Below are positions 10,178-22,510 of a stretch of DNA of 48,062 nt, piece after piece. Each line of letters opens with the position of its first letter. Position 1 is the stretch's first letter. Below the pieces are notes generated by a model that was not told the DNA's origin, made no database searches, and worked only from the letters and a program-made list of their open reading frames with translations. Origin of the DNA: Perkinsus marinus ATCC 50983 (taxonomy: Eukaryota > Perkinsozoa > Perkinsida > Perkinsidae); assembly GCF_000006405.1 (NCBI RefSeq), contig NW_003216498.1, positions 241,236 through 289,297 of the forward strand, read 5' to 3'. The translations under genes were made by a program, and so were the position numbers.

Positions 10178-10888
10178 TCAAAAGCTCTCGTTACGAAGTC
10201 TAAGCCAGTCCCAATCCTGCTTATCCTGGTCATCCTCAACACGCCAGGAATATTCCTAAAAATCAACCCTCGGTCATCAGGAGTAAGCAGCAAGAACCTA
10301 CGTCGAGATCCATTCTCCTCAGCTGCTCCTCACTAGGCTTCTCCCCTTCGCTGGACTCAGGCAGAGGCCCTTGCTCAGTGAGCTCCGAACCCCAGAGGTC
10401 ACCACACATATCGACCAGCCGTTCGTAGTTGTAGGGCGAGAAAGGATACCGTGGACCAGTGCGGGCCAATATCTTCGGGAATCTACACAGACAAATCTTG
10501 CTAATCTTGCACACACTTGCATTTCCTCAATTTTTTACTGTGCATAGTTGGTGTTCTCGTCCAGTGTAGTTGTCCTTTTGATGAGATCGAGCATCCACTG
10601 TATGTCCTCTACCGTAACAGGGTGAACTGTTCGTAAGGCTTGGTTGACCGTTTTGGTCAGCGGAATCGATTTGGGCAATTTCAGTGGCACGGCATCAACC
10701 AGTGTAGCCACGTCAGAGCCGGTGAAAACTCGCTTATTCTCGACGCACCTGAGGTTGTAGACAGGAAGATACGAAGTAGGTCCGGAAATGTACCATCGAG
10801 CCCAGGGCCTGAGGACGTTGACGCCGAAAGCATCGCTACTGATGACTCGGCGTTCCATGAGGGCTGCTGGTTGGTTGAACTTCCGCAT
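10178..10888 (-). CDS. Uncharacterised three-exon protein
   Basis: Not recognised. Model: complement(join(10178..10255,10302..10482,10539..10888)), 202 aa, with both GT-AG introns (46 and 56 nt) keeping frame. Parts that read as well-conserved protein are FGVNVLRPWARWYISGP, VTVEDIQWMLDLIKRTT and PRYPFSPYNYERLVDM. The C-terminus is rich in Asp and Trp (DDQDKQDWDWLRLRN). The first exon begins just after a CCCTCAG acceptor, so the ATG at 10888 may be the start of a trans-spliced mRNA or an internal Met. No transmembrane segment or signal peptide is evident. Confidence 0.65.
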
Positions 10889-11629
10889 GAGAACCTGAGG
10901 GCAGCAGTACTTAGAGGGGACCGAGGGGGGAGGAGGGGACGGACCTGCCGCAGGCCCACCATCACTCTTAATTGCCGCATCTCACTCCATACTGGTGATG
11001 CGCTCATCACTGGATTACTGAGGCCGCGGGTTCGATCCCGGCAGAATGCATTTTTCCACTCAACGCGACTAATGGAAATTGTGAGTGAACACGAGTAGAG
11101 AAGATGAGTGACCATGATGCAAGGCGAGCCTCAAAACATAACCCGACGACTCCGGTGGTTATGGGCTCCTGGCAGTCGGAGCACAGATCCTGAGCCGTAG
11201 ACTATGGCATTAAGAACAAGCCATATGTTGAATACCCTAGGACACTTCCAACCTTCTGCATAACAGGACATCACCGACACCCTCGCCACTGCCCCAATCA
11301 TGCTCAACTGTCATCGACAAGAGCCGTGGAGCATCTTCAGCGGTGCCTCGTACCTTCCCCACAGCTTCACGACATTCAGAGACACTCAAAACGGCACTGA
11401 AACTGGCAGTGGTGACCCCTTGGTGGCCCCTGTCTAGCCGACCTCCGGGCTACCCCTTGAACACCAAAGTGCACTTACCGAGCCGCTAGCTTTGGACGTG
11501 GCCGTCGAGGGCTCGAGACCGACGAGTAACCATTCATAACGGGCAGAGACAAACCTAGGCACTGCCTAGCAGGCAGGTCCTGCCCGCTGAAGGGCAACAC
11601 GACGACACCTTTGATTGTTACTGGAAATT
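10889..11629. other. Noncoding spacer with tRNA-like relic
   Basis: Apart from a tRNA-like sequence at about 10975-11052 I see nothing coding. The stretch is GC-balanced, and its open frames are short and motif-free. Confidence 0.45.
10975..11052 (+). other. tRNA-like relic (B-box)
   Basis: It contains GCGGGTTCGATCCCGGC, a perfect T-arm / B-box. The candidate acceptor arms GCATCTC and AGAATGC pair poorly, and the anticodon arm is not clean. It is likely a pseudogene or SINE head. Confidence 0.4.
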
Positions 11630-13594
11630 TCATGGTCCATGTTGGGAGGGGTCAGCAAGGAATGGATGGGCAGCAGCTGTCCGAGCCGATAGACGCTCCG
11701 CCGTGGATAGTGCCAATAGGGACGTTAGGAAGGCAGGACCATGCCTGAGGGGCACCAAGGGTACGACGACGATGAGAAGGAGACCACCAACATACTACCG
11801 CCAACTTCCGAGGGGCAGTCCTGGGTGCCTTGGGTCATTGATTATACGATGTAGATCCGTAACCTGAGCACGCAGCCTTACAACGTGGCTCGAGGGGACC
11901 TCACTACCACTTCCCTCTGCCGTCGTGCTATCTTCAATGGGTCCTTGCCCGGCACAGCGAACAGGCCTCCTTGAGGGTATGTCACATAGGCTTCCTCTGC
12001 GACCCTAGACCCTCGTAGGCCCTCCCCAGGTTGAAGATAAGCTCGACAATGGTAGGACCTAGGCCAGGGTCATGAGGTCGACTCGGGTCGGGCGTCCCTG
12101 CCGTACAGCCATAGCGGGGCCATTGTGATCCACTCCAACACCATAGCGCCCAGGGCCCACATATCCAGCTTCCAAGCATCAACCATGGAGGCCCCCCTAC
12201 TCCTATCTAGGGCCTCAGGAGGCATATACCTACAGCTGTGTGGAGGGAAGGGGCAGTACAAAGGCATCTCACGGACTCTAGAGTAGCAGCCGGCGCCTCC
12301 AACAGGGAATCCTCGAGGCCTGGCCTCACCGCTGAGCCGAGGTCGATGAGCGTCACTCTAGGACCAGTCGGCGAGACCTCCAGCATGACATTGTCCGGCT
12401 TGATGTCCCCGTGTATGTACCCGCACGCGGTGAGCTCAAGGAGGCCCTCTGAGGGGAGGAAGATGTCGTTGGAGTGGTATGTGCTGCTCCTATTCTACGT
12501 AGAATTTGCCTGAGGACTTTCTGAATGAAAATGCAGCCGAAGTCGTCCTTGTTCGCCGCGAGTCGCTGGAAGACCCTCGTGGGCCTCACGGAGTAGATGC
12601 GTTTTCCCCCTATAAACTCTCCATGCAGGCTCATGAAGGCTCGGCCGATCGGGACCCCAGGGGCCAAGTCGAGGACCAGCCAGATGACCCTCTTCCTTTC
12701 TGCCACTTCCCTCAAGGCACACACACGTCTTGGTGCCTTCCCCAGAGCCCTCAGTACAGCGATTTCCCTCAAAGCCGATTCGTAGTCCCCTTGGGCCTTG
12801 GAGCCCTCCAGACGATCAGTAACAGCATAGGCAGGCCCCTCTTTTTCTACACGCTTCACCGCTACTGCCGCACCAGAGGCCCGACACACTCCTCGGAAGA
12901 CAGTAGCACACCCTCCTCTGAACGAAGAACGATAAGGAGGCCCCTAAGGGACGGCCCTGCTTACCGGCCCAACTCCTCCACTATAGTGTAACCTGGTGGC
13001 CCTATACTAGGATTTTCAGAAGGCCTCCTACGACTCCTATGACCAACAGAGGAGACCACCATCGGACTCAAGGCCCTCCGGGATACGTCCGCCTGATCGA
13101 AGGCCTCCCAGACCGACCCAACCGAGAACTCGCCAGTGTGGGAGAGAATATGCACATGTTTAACTACATTTGTTGGTGACAACACGAAAATTTTGAGGAA
13201 ATTTTGGGAAATTTCTCATTGGTTTATGTTCATGTCTACCCGAATTCTATAGTGGGGAAACTGCTGAGCTCAGCAGGGGCAAGCAAACATCTAATCCAAC
13301 ACGGGTACTCACTGCGGCCATCCAAGTCCTCCCCCTTGGGGGGCCTCCTCCCTCACTATGTCTACAGATGCCACTACGCACGCCAGCGTTCAGCGAGGGA
13401 CGGAGCCCGGCCCTGTAGGGATCCTTCACAACAGGGGTAGGGGCCGACGGCCACCCTCTGGTGGTGTCCCCAGTTAACCGCAGCTCACGAAAGTTGAGCC
13501 CTCGAGAATTCATCTGTCCAGCATTCGTCGCCCCTGCTAATTTGACATAACTCAACAAGTCCACAGACGAGGAACGTTGACGTATAATACACAT
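11630..13594 (-). CDS. Protein kinase with variant catalytic motifs
   Basis: Eukaryotic-type protein kinase in about eight exons. Seen in order: glycine loop GRGGCATV (split by intron 12918-12964), VAVKRV with the ATP lysine, ESALREIAVL with the alpha-C Glu, the catalytic loop HGDIKPDN where HRD is expected, DLG instead of DFG, YMPPEAL (APE), DMWALGAMVLEW, and the C-lobe RLSARTAAAHPFL before the stop at 11630. Exons 11630..11744, 11799..11927, 12499..12917 and one ending at 12965 are well supported. One junction in the activation segment (about 12230-12275) does not keep frame with canonical sites. The first exon may start at 13594, one base over the Bud20 stop, or at ATG 13513. The substrate is unknown. 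A repeat copy fills the first intron. Confidence 0.82.
13142..13302 (-). repeat. Dispersed TIR repeat, copy 5 (kinase intron)
   Basis: An inverted copy reading AGAATATGCACATGTTTAAC at the left and TCTAATCCAACAC at the right. It lies in the first intron of the kinase gene and begins within ten bases of the donor GTGAGTACCC at 13312. It is sense with respect to the gene. Confidence 0.75.
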
Positions 13595-14044
13595 CAGACC
13601 CGGCCGTATCCGACCGCTGCTTCAGCGACTTCCTGCGTGTGAGGCTCTGAGGAAGAGGGGCAATCCCAAAGCCCCAAGGGTCTGGTAGTACCATCCAGGG
13701 CCTGCTTTAATCTCCGTCGATGCTTGGGTGTCTTGAAGTGGGCCACCAAGGCGATGTCGTTGATGAAGTACCTCAGGGGAGATGCAAGCCCAAACACTAC
13801 GATAGGCTCACTTAGCACAAGACACACAGTAGTGCTGTCCTCGGCCGGGGAGGTCCTCATCAACTGGCATGGTAGAGAACTTCTCTGGGGCCTTCAAGTC
13901 GTCGTGAATCTGATGGAAAAAGCGTAAAATAGCAAAGCAGCAAGTGGCGGTAACCTGATCGACATCCCTCGTGTGCCTCTTAGCCTTCACTATACCTCCC
14001 CTGGTGTTATTAGCATTCTTCTTACGACGTTTTTGGATCCCCAT
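13594..14044 (-). CDS. Bud20/ZNF593-type zinc-finger ribosome assembly factor
   Basis: Small C2H2 zinc-finger protein of the ZNF593/Bud20 family, a shuttling factor that helps export pre-60S subunits. Model: complement(join(13594..13771,13812..13909,13955..14044)), 121 aa, compared with 134 in human. Features are a basic N-terminus (MGIQKRRKKNANN), the family linker DLPGRGQHYCVSCAKYF, and the zinc finger Cys-x2-Cys...HFKTPKHRRRLKQAL, matching the family pattern closely. Introns are 45 and 40 nt. It lies 87 bp after the eIF5B stop on the same strand, and its own stop overlaps the possible kinase ATG. Confidence 0.9.
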
Positions 14045-14131
14045 TTTACCTCTACTACAAACACTAGCAACCCCCCGGCCTCCCTCAACAACAAGGACTA
14101 AGTCCTCCGAAACAGTAACGTGGTGGTATTA

Positions 14132-17100
14132 TTATTGTATACCAAAAATCGGCTTCATCCTCATAACGAGCTGCCAGTCTTCCTTCCGCATGTCCTCCCT
14201 GAAGTTCTCTTTCAAGCAGTCGATGGTCCTGCGGTTGATACGGGACATGATAGCATTGCTCGAGTCGAAGTGGCGACCGTATGTGACGTAGGCCTGGGCT
14301 GAGGTGGGCTGAATCTTGATGGCCACACTGTCGCCCTTGATGGCCTTCTCGACTGGCCGATGGTCCTTTTCAATGCTGGCTACACGACCGACCTCCAGGA
14401 AGTCCTTGTCGGGCACGCACAGAGGGGTGTTCAGTCGGAGGGTGCCCTCCGAAACATCCACCCCAACGACGATAGGATCCTTCTTGTTGAAGACGTATTG
14501 AGGTATGATGTTGAGGACCTGAGCAAATACGATGTGGCGGAAAGATGGTATGAATAATTTCCTACCACTGGGAAAACCGCGTCTTCCTGGACCTGTTGCC
14601 GCTTCTCCTCCTTGATCTGTTCCATGTACGCGGTGAATTGGTCGAAAAGATGGTATATAATTTCAGCCGTCATTATTTTCACTCCTAATTTCTCAGCCTC
14701 ATCACGTGCCTCTGGTGACACCTTCACATCAAAGGCCAGTATCACCGCAAATTCCTTCTTTTTTTCAAGCATAATCGAGGCCTTACGGACGTCCATAAGA
14801 TGAACCTCACCGATTCCCACTTGGTTAACTGGAATAGCGCTGGTCTTGAGGAACTCCAAAAGGGCCTCTAGGGAGCCCAAGGTAGAGGCCTTCACATACA
14901 CGCCCTCAGGGGCCTTCTTGAATTCATTCACTACAGCCTTGTAGTCAGCCATAGCCCTCCTCTTGACCTCGTCCGGATCATCACCAGGCCGCATCACGAT
15001 CAGCTGCGTCCCAGCAACGGCCTCCTCGAGACCAGGAGCACATATCTTCACCCCCATGGAACCTAACAACGGCACGAAGATGCCCCCAACAGCCGAGCTC
15101 CGCCCGACCACCTACCATTGATGACTTTATGATGGACATATTCCGACTTCACTCGAATTTCCTTAGCTGGTGGAGGCGTAAGCAGAGCCCTTATAGTAGT
15201 AACAACGGGCCCGGCTAGAGTGCATACGCAGATCTGGTCAGTTTCCTTGATCCGGCCGTTAACCAAGATAACGTCAATAGTAGTACCCAAGCCCTCTATA
15301 TTCTTCACCTCCAACACAGTGCATTGGAAGATGTCCGGCTGCCGTGTAATCTTCTTAGCCATCAGAGTTTGAGTGAGTTTGACTATGAGGTACAGCAGAT
15401 CGGGTACTCCCTCCCCTGTGACGGCTGAGGTAGGCACGATACTCACATCTCGGCGAACATCATGATTCTCCCAATACACAGCTGTATTGAGGCCTCGCTC
15501 CGCTAGCTGTAGTTGTATACGTTTCAGCCGATCATCGAATTCATGTTTAACATAGTCCTTCTGAGCCTTCAGACTGTCCCGAGATGGACGATTCGCTGAG
15601 GACCTCCACTGGTATAACCTGAGATCGTCGAAGTAACAGATGAGAGCGTTCAAACATAAGCATCTCATTCCCTACTCATAAAGATATATCCGTTGACCTC
15701 TAGTTTTTAATATAGACTTCATTTCATAATGTTTGATTAACATCTCATATTTGGACACTATGTACACTGAGGTGACCTTCCAACATCAATAATCAATAAA
15801 TGGTTTTATGCGTTATTTTTTCCCGCCTCATAATAGAGTATATCAACAACACGTGGCCGACGAGAGCATCGCCCCCTTCCTACCTATCGATCTTGTTAAG
15901 GGCGATTATGAAAGGGCACTTCCTATTTCGCAGTAACTCTAGACTCTCTATAGTCTGTGGCTCGAGACCATGCATTATGTCGACGACCAAGATGGCGATG
16001 TCGCACAAGGAACTGCCGCGAACACGAAGGTTGTTGAAGGATTCGTGACCGGGTGTATCGATGATGAGCAGACCAGGCAGCTGAAGATATGCTCCGATCA
16101 GAACGTTTTAACACGGGGTAAAACAACCAAGATATCCTCTACCTTCAGATCGACATTAGCTCCACGACTCGTCAGATTAACCTTATGAACGGCATCCTGC
16201 AAACTAGCCTCGGGGAAGAAAGTAGCGCCAATCTGTTGGGTAATACCTCCGGCCTCACCTAACACGTATGGCTATTCCCCATAGACCTCCCGAGTGATGT
16301 GCACCTACCCTCCTGAACAGTAGTCCGCCGTATTTTATCCAACAGCTTAGTTTTACCAGTATCAACGTGGCCCATAATGCAGCATATGGGGGAGCGGAAC
16401 TCAGAGGCGGAGGAGTCAAAAACGGCAAGAGGGTCCGCTGCTGCGAATTTGCCTGGATCAAGGCGACAAATGCCGTAACCAGTAATCGAACCCACGCGAC
16501 ATTCCACACACATGGTCAACAAATCGACATCCTATCCACGCCGCCATACAGTCGATACACCCGCTCCTACCCTTAACATCCACCTCCTTCTTCTGCGGCT
16601 TGTTTTTGACATGGGTAGGATAGGCCTCCACCTTCTTATCATCATCCGAGTCTTCATCCAACAGCTCCCAGTCATCCACCGACTACACCAACACGTCGTA
16701 ACATGACCCCATCAGCCCCCCTGGGTCCACCTCAGCTTCCGATTCGCTCTTCTTATCAGCGACCTCCTCTGCCTTCTCCCAATCCTCGTCATCATCATGT
16801 GTCGAAGATACCACACTTTCCTCAACAAGCTCCCCTCGACTGGGCTGCTTCTTATGCTTATGACTCTTCTTTTTCCCATACAAGTCACTCTGCTTTTTCG
16901 GTTTATCAGTAGTGCTGTCCTCATCAGAGGCCGTAACAGCAGCGGGAAGCTGTCCACTTTCTAGGAGCATCTGTCGGTACCTGTAGGGGCAAAATCCTAT
17001 GGTCAGCGACCAAGTCCAGTACGCATCAGCTTTGGCCTTCTGCTCCTTCTCCCTTTTCGACAGTAATTTACCCTCCGCCCTGAGCCTCTCCCGCCTGGCC

Positions 17101-17500
17101 TTTTTCTCAGCAGCCTTGCGTTCCTTCTCCTCCTGTGCTTTCCTAGCCTTCTCAGCAGCAAGTCGTTCTAGGCATACCACTCCATTGCAACTTCCTACTC
17201 CCCAACAGTACTACCCTCTTCCTCGGCCTTCTTCTGGGCCTCCTCCTCTAAGCGTTTCCGCTCCTCTTCAGCCTCTCGAGCGGCTTCAAGACGAGCTGCT
17301 GCCAACTTAGCCGCAGCACTCATTTTCTTACCGCCCTCCTGCAACAAGCATCACCATTAACTCTCCTTTGTAAGAAGCACTCGTACGGTTGCGGCAGCAG
17401 CGGCCTTAGCCTTCTTTTTCTCCCTCTTTTTCCTGTTAGCTATAGTCTTAGCATCCACGTGACTCTCCTCCTGGTTGGATAACTTCTCCTGGTCGGACAT
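14132..17500 (-). CDS. Translation initiation factor eIF5B
   Basis: Ribosome-dependent GTPase that joins the 60S subunit at the end of initiation. The start is ATG 17500 ([16 protein letters not shown]). An N-terminal Lys/Glu-rich coiled region of about 240 residues with acidic Ser/Asp patches is followed by the GTPase: G1 [13 protein letters not shown] near 16370, the switch [14 protein letters not shown]3 [10 protein letters not shown] near 16060, and G4 NKID at about 15890. Domain II onward includes [49 protein letters not shown] and the C-terminal [14 protein letters not shown]. About a dozen short introns are present. The longest, about 245 nt, directly follows the G4 motif NKID. The gene is complete and full length for a eukaryotic eIF5B. 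Confidence 0.96.
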
Positions 17501-18050
17501 AGTAATGCTATTATATGGAATAGCAGACACTACGAGAAGCGTCCCTTGGAGCGAACCACGCCATCGAGTTCGAGCACGTTCCGAAAGGAAGTTCCATCGT
17601 TCCGATTCTCATCCGTCCAGTCACCTGATAAGACTCTCCACTACACTACGATAGAGAGGTACTGATATTCAAACCCGCCTAGAGAAAATATCCAAGAATT
17701 TGGACTGATAGAGTTGGACGATTTTACTCGAGTTAAAACGCTCGCCATTGCGAGATATTTCACAAGCATAATCGTTCAATCAAATCCTAATCTCACTACT
17801 CTTACTAGCCTCGCTTTCAGTCGACTGTGATGAGGCGATCTGAGGCTGCCATGTCTCTTCTATTATAATAGTAAAGCTCATCCCGGAATTTATTGGTCGT
17901 TCACTACTTCATCAACTGCAACCACACGTCTCTTCCCCAACTCTCCGTTATGTCAACGGAAATTTCCTACGCTGTGAGCGATCGGGTTGGTGAGCGTCTT
18001 GACAGTGTTCCTGTGAGTAATAGCAACTTATAGTTGTTTAGTCCTATTCA
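17501..18050. other. Shared promoter spacer
   Basis: About 550 bp between divergent eIF5B and acyltransferase genes. An alternative 5' exon for the acyltransferase may begin at ATG 17950 (MSTEISYAVSDRVGERL) and splice through a 29-nt GTGAGT...TTTAG intron to 18042, staying in frame. I see no other gene. Confidence 0.4.
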
Positions 18051-20811
18051 ATGTCCTCCTCATCGGATTCCCCTAAGAAAGCGAACCCACCAGCAAAAGC
18101 ACCAGATGCCACTCCCAGCAGACCCGCACAGTCGGTCGGCTCAGAGGATGTCCACCGTCCTAGGCCCTTCACCTGGAGCAGCGTCTTAGACCTGTACAAC
18201 ATCATGAGGTTCCTCATCAAGAACTTCATCATAAAGGTCTTCTACTCCCGTATATCGTACGTTGGTCGCCACCATATCCCTCCGAAGGGCGAGGCTGTTA
18301 TTTTCGTGTCTAACCATCCTAACCAGTTCGTTGACGGTGGTAACATCCTCGCAGCTGTGGACAGTAGGAAGATACGATTTATCACAGCGGCTAAGTCGAT
18401 GAGAAGACCTGTCATTGGGCTCATTGCCAAGTCCTTTGGAGCGGTAGGATGACCGCCCCCTTACGGGTGGCGGGGAATGATGGGAATTCATTTTAGGTGC
18501 CTGTGGAGAGATCCCAAGACCTGGCGTATGCAGGGAAGGGCACGATCACCACTAGTACTGGTAAGTACGATGGTGGAATATACTTTACGACTGGTTTCAG
18601 ATTCGAATGGGAAGACTATTGTTAAAGTGGAGGGAGGCTCATTCGATGGCCTTGTTCCTGGGACCAAGCTGAAGACACAGAATCTTCTACTGCCGATTGT
18701 TCGCATCATTGACGGTAAGCAGATGTAAATTCTTGAAATGGTGAATTCCGTCTCGGTCAGATTCTACAGCAGAGGTACGTGAGGCGGTTGAGTTGAAGGA
18801 GCCTACCACATACAAGATATGGCCCAAGCTGGATCAGCATCTCATGTAACAGGAGGCTACGCGTCATAAGATGTATGCTCTCCAACAGGTATGCTAATGT
18901 GTATAAGAATCTTGCTGAAGGGAAAGCTATTGGTATCTTCCCCGAAGGAGGCTCTCACGATAATGTGGGCAGACTGCTCGAGCTGAAGCCAGGTGTAGCT
19001 ATCATGACTCTAGGAGCACTAGCCAGTCCGAAACATGAGATCAACAGAATCACGATTGTAATATCGCTGACGGTATTCCCTTCCTACTACGAATTCGTTG
19101 CAGGTCCCCATTGGTCTTAACTACTTCGAACCATATCGTTTCCGCTCTTCTCTAATCTGTGAGTTTGGCCGTCCTGTGGTTGTCGAGAAGGACTCACAGC
19201 TGTTCCGGGAGTACATTAATGTAAGTGAGGTTCGTCGTCATCATGAATATATGTGTTCGTTCAGCCCGATACTAAGCGTAAGGCGGTGGGGTCACTCATG
19301 CGCGATATCGAGACTGCTATGCTCGGTTGTATTATACCAGCGGCGAGTTATGATACCCTCCAGGCGATACAGACCGCCACCAAGCTCTATATGGGTAGTA
19401 GGAACTGCGTTTGGTGGGAGTATATGCACATGGTCAACTACATGTGTTGGTGAAAATAAGGAATTGTCGTTGGGTTTTGTACACTTCTACTCGAAATCGT
19501 TCCATAATGTCGTGAGGAAATTTACGAGCTCAGTTGAGGAAACCAAGAATATACTTGGGGAGTAGACGAAATTGTTGTTGCTATTGTTGGCAGGTCCGAT
19601 GAGTGCGAAAATAACTACTGGAGAGAAAATGGAGATATCAAAGAGGATGGCGAGAGTGATGAATTCCAAGTATATGGAAGAGGACGAGAAGTTGCGTCAG
19701 CTTATGGAACAAATACAGGATTATAATTGTAATATTTGAGGTGTTTGTGGTGATACCATCCATCGTTCACTTCAGTGGAGCTCAAGACCAATCATATAAG
19801 AGATAGAGATGTGCAGAATATCCAAGCGCAGAGTATAGGGTTCTTCCCAGAGGCTCTGTGGTACTTCCAGCGAATAGTGATTGTAAGACTTATAAGGCAG
19901 TGGGTCCAGGACTGCTGTTTTCCCGGATGTAGATTCTACTATCAATGTTCATCGCTATCCCTTCGTTAATGCTCTTCGCTCCAGTGGCGAGGATCTGCCA
20001 GAGCCTTTCACTCAAGGAGAAGTCCCGTGCATTGGCTGCGAGTAAGTGATGAAGTATTGCACAGGGTTGTCAAGTAGTGTCAACCCGAATAGGTTCGGTG
20101 AAGTACAAGGCATTCGATGTCGTTGCCTCGTATAAGATCTTGGTGGCAATAGTTATCGTACCGATGTAGGTTTTTGAGGAGCTCTTTGGGTTAGCCTTGA
20201 TGCAGATACAATCTCTTACTCTCTATCGTATTGGTCAAGATGGTGCCCTTCTTTTCTCTTATATCCCTGCCCTTTGTGTACTTCGTGTTCACTCCGGTGG
20301 CCCAGTACTTGGCGGTTATAGCTTCTGATGCATTTGTGGGGAACATTAGGAGGATAGCAAGACGTATTAGGATTTACAAGAAGGTAATATTTACAGGTTG
20401 CTCTTTCCACCACTCTTGGTGACACGCTATGGTGACACATGTTAGGGTCGGCGAACACTTCGTGAACACCGTAACCGTCTAGTTCGTAAACTACGTATAG
20501 CGGTGAACGAGTACGGGCCTAAAGTCTTGGGACCTGACTTTGAAGAAAAGCGGATTCTGAAAAATGAGGATGTGGAGAATATAGAAGACACACAGGTCTC
20601 TAGTTTGGCCTCGGCCGCTAGGAGTTATTTGGGATCGGTCAAGCAAGACTTGCATGATTTTGATGTCGATGTGGTAAGGCGATTATCACACTCGTTTATG
20701 TGGTTTCTGCTCCGCTCCGCTGTTTAGATCCCGGAAGATTTGGTGGAGATCATATCGTCTGTATTCTCTACTGCTGGTCACGCTGTCAGACGGGAGGTGT
20801 CAATGGAATAG
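18051..20811 (+). CDS. Glycerol-3-phosphate/DHAP acyltransferase, Gpt2/Sct1 type
   Basis: ER membrane enzyme for the first acylation in glycerolipid synthesis. Fourteen exons: 18051..18443, 18497..18560, 18601..18714, 18761..18845, 18889..19057, 19104..19220, 19265..19394, 19594..19728, 19776..19882, 19933..20041, 20093..20165, 20206..20383, 20446..20673, 20728..20811; 661 aa, all phases agreeing. The acyltransferase motif HX4D is in SNHPNQFVDG, then IGLIAKSFGAVPVERSQD, FPEGGSHD, KPGVAIMTLGA and VPIGLNYFEPYRFRS. The C-terminal half has membrane segments such as ILLSMFIAIPSLMLFAPVA and the conserved VKYKAFDVVASYKIL. Yeast Gpt2 and Sct1 are about 750 aa. The 199-nt intron 19395-19593 carries a dispersed repeat. 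Confidence 0.92.
19414..19562 (-). repeat. Dispersed TIR repeat, copy 6 (acyltransferase intron)
   Basis: An inverted copy reading GTATATGCACATGGTCAACT at the left and GAATATACTTGGGG at the right. It sits within intron 19395-19593, antisense to the gene. The intron would be about 50 nt without it. Confidence 0.78.
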
Positions 20812-22218
20812 ATGCCCAAGCATGTCATACCACTCCTTCATCACATCGTGGTTCTAACTCCTCTTCTCATAGTTGTCGTTACCATTGATTTATTCATCAT
20901 CATTGGCTTCACCAGACTTCGTAGCTTTTGAATCGGTTCGCCCATATGTGCCGCGTTTGAGTCAACACAATGGAGTAACATCGACCCTCTCAACGATTAT
21001 CGATCAATATGGCGTGCGCGAATTCTCATCATCTTACACATTTCAGCTCAATGGACAGCCCTTGCTAGTAGTAGCCTCTCAATAGAGCCTTTATGCCCAA
21101 TCCTTGCCAAGGAGGAAAGGAGTGGCAAGCGCTGCTCGATTGCTGTGGTAAGGTACGGCTTGACCGACTTCACGGTCGTCAGAGTCCCTTGCTTTAGGGC
21201 TGACTATAATGTAAAGTAGATTTATCTCTGTAGACGCATCGGCATGTTATAGTTGTGGTATCACCTTTTCCCAGTGATTATCAAGATGTACACTAACACA
21301 TCATAGAGGAAGGGGGAAGATAGTAAGATACTGATGTAAAGGTCGTTGTCCAGGAAGACTTGTTTGATCTATTGCAGTGCTAACATGATAATGAGGCCGA
21401 TTCATAGCTCTTGTATATTAATCCACTGGTTTCTTTTGACTCCATGGTAGTAGTTTCTCTGTGAATTCCTTTTTGGGCGAGCGAGATTATAGCTTCGCTG
21501 TTGACCTTTTGCGGAGAGAAGATGTATTCTGGAAAGGATAGCGGAATCCATCGGCGACAGCAGCGTTGGAACTCTGTCTCGTCGTGGTGGCATTGGTTCG
21601 TCTGGGCAGGAGGAGGGATCAACGTGGTATGCTCAGTAGCAGCGACACGACCGCTACCCTCGGGTGGCTCGATAGGGCCTCACATTACTTCAATGTGCAT
21701 ACACAACAATTGTCGCCACTGAAAGTACACAAGACTGCATCGGCCACAGGGAAATAGACATCGGCTAGGGGGAAGGACAGCAGAGAACTTTGACCTTTCT
21801 CGGATGTGTAGCCTTTCCGGGATGATGACGATTGAATTGGTCGTACAGACAGAAATTGTCTTTTTTGGATTTGTATGAGCAGTACAGACATTCCAATGTT
21901 TCGAATGGTGCGCTCATAGTTGCCATTCGATAACAGTTACCAAATAACTGAAACTATAGCTGCTATAGTATAGCGGGCCAAGCATGAGAGCCTGTCTTGG
22001 GTGATCGCCCCCCCCCCCCCAAATTACCAAGTCAAGTGAATAGTATCCACAATGAAATATATCCAAGCGAAACCTGCCGTACATTACCTACGGGCATAAG
22101 CTGAGTTTACGAAACTTTCATATGCTCTTATCGACCCCCAATGGTCGTAAAAGTGTTATAGAATAATCTGAGGGTGATGCCAAGCTGTTGGACAACCCGC
22201 AGTGCCGGGCCGGCAATC

Positions 22219-22243
22219 GCACGCATGCGCGGAGCATGCGTGC
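22219..22243. repeat. Perfect 10-bp inverted repeat
   Basis: GCACGCATGC and GCATGCGTGC flank a 5-nt loop (GCGGA). This would form a strong hairpin or cruciform. It lies in noncoding DNA about 500 bp upstream of tRNA-Gln. Confidence 0.7.
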
Positions 22244-22489
22244 ATGCAGTCCTGCATTTATCTTTGCCCTCAAGCCATTGGCTATGCCCTTGAATTTCAG
22301 AAACGCATTTTTCAAGGCTTGAAACAGGCGTTTCTGCGCCTTGGATAAGCTTCAGTTGGGAGTCAACTTAGGCACGCTTCGTCGAGTCAACTTAGGATAA
22401 GCTCCAGTCGTCCTTGTTCGTCTGAACTCCCTTGCTCACATATGTGGGCAGGCACCCCCTTTTCTCCCACACCTTCCAGTTGCCAGGAG

Positions 22490-22510
22490 GACAGTTGCCT
22501 GGCAACTGTC
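22490..22510. repeat. Perfect 21-bp palindrome
   Basis: GACAGTTGCC and GGCAACTGTC are separated by a single T. It lies about 220 bp upstream of tRNA-Gln. Its function is unknown. Confidence 0.7.

Noticed and set aside
10681-11115. 144-codon minus-strand frame
   Set aside because: Overlaps the better-supported uncharacterised exon and a tRNA-like T-arm in another frame.
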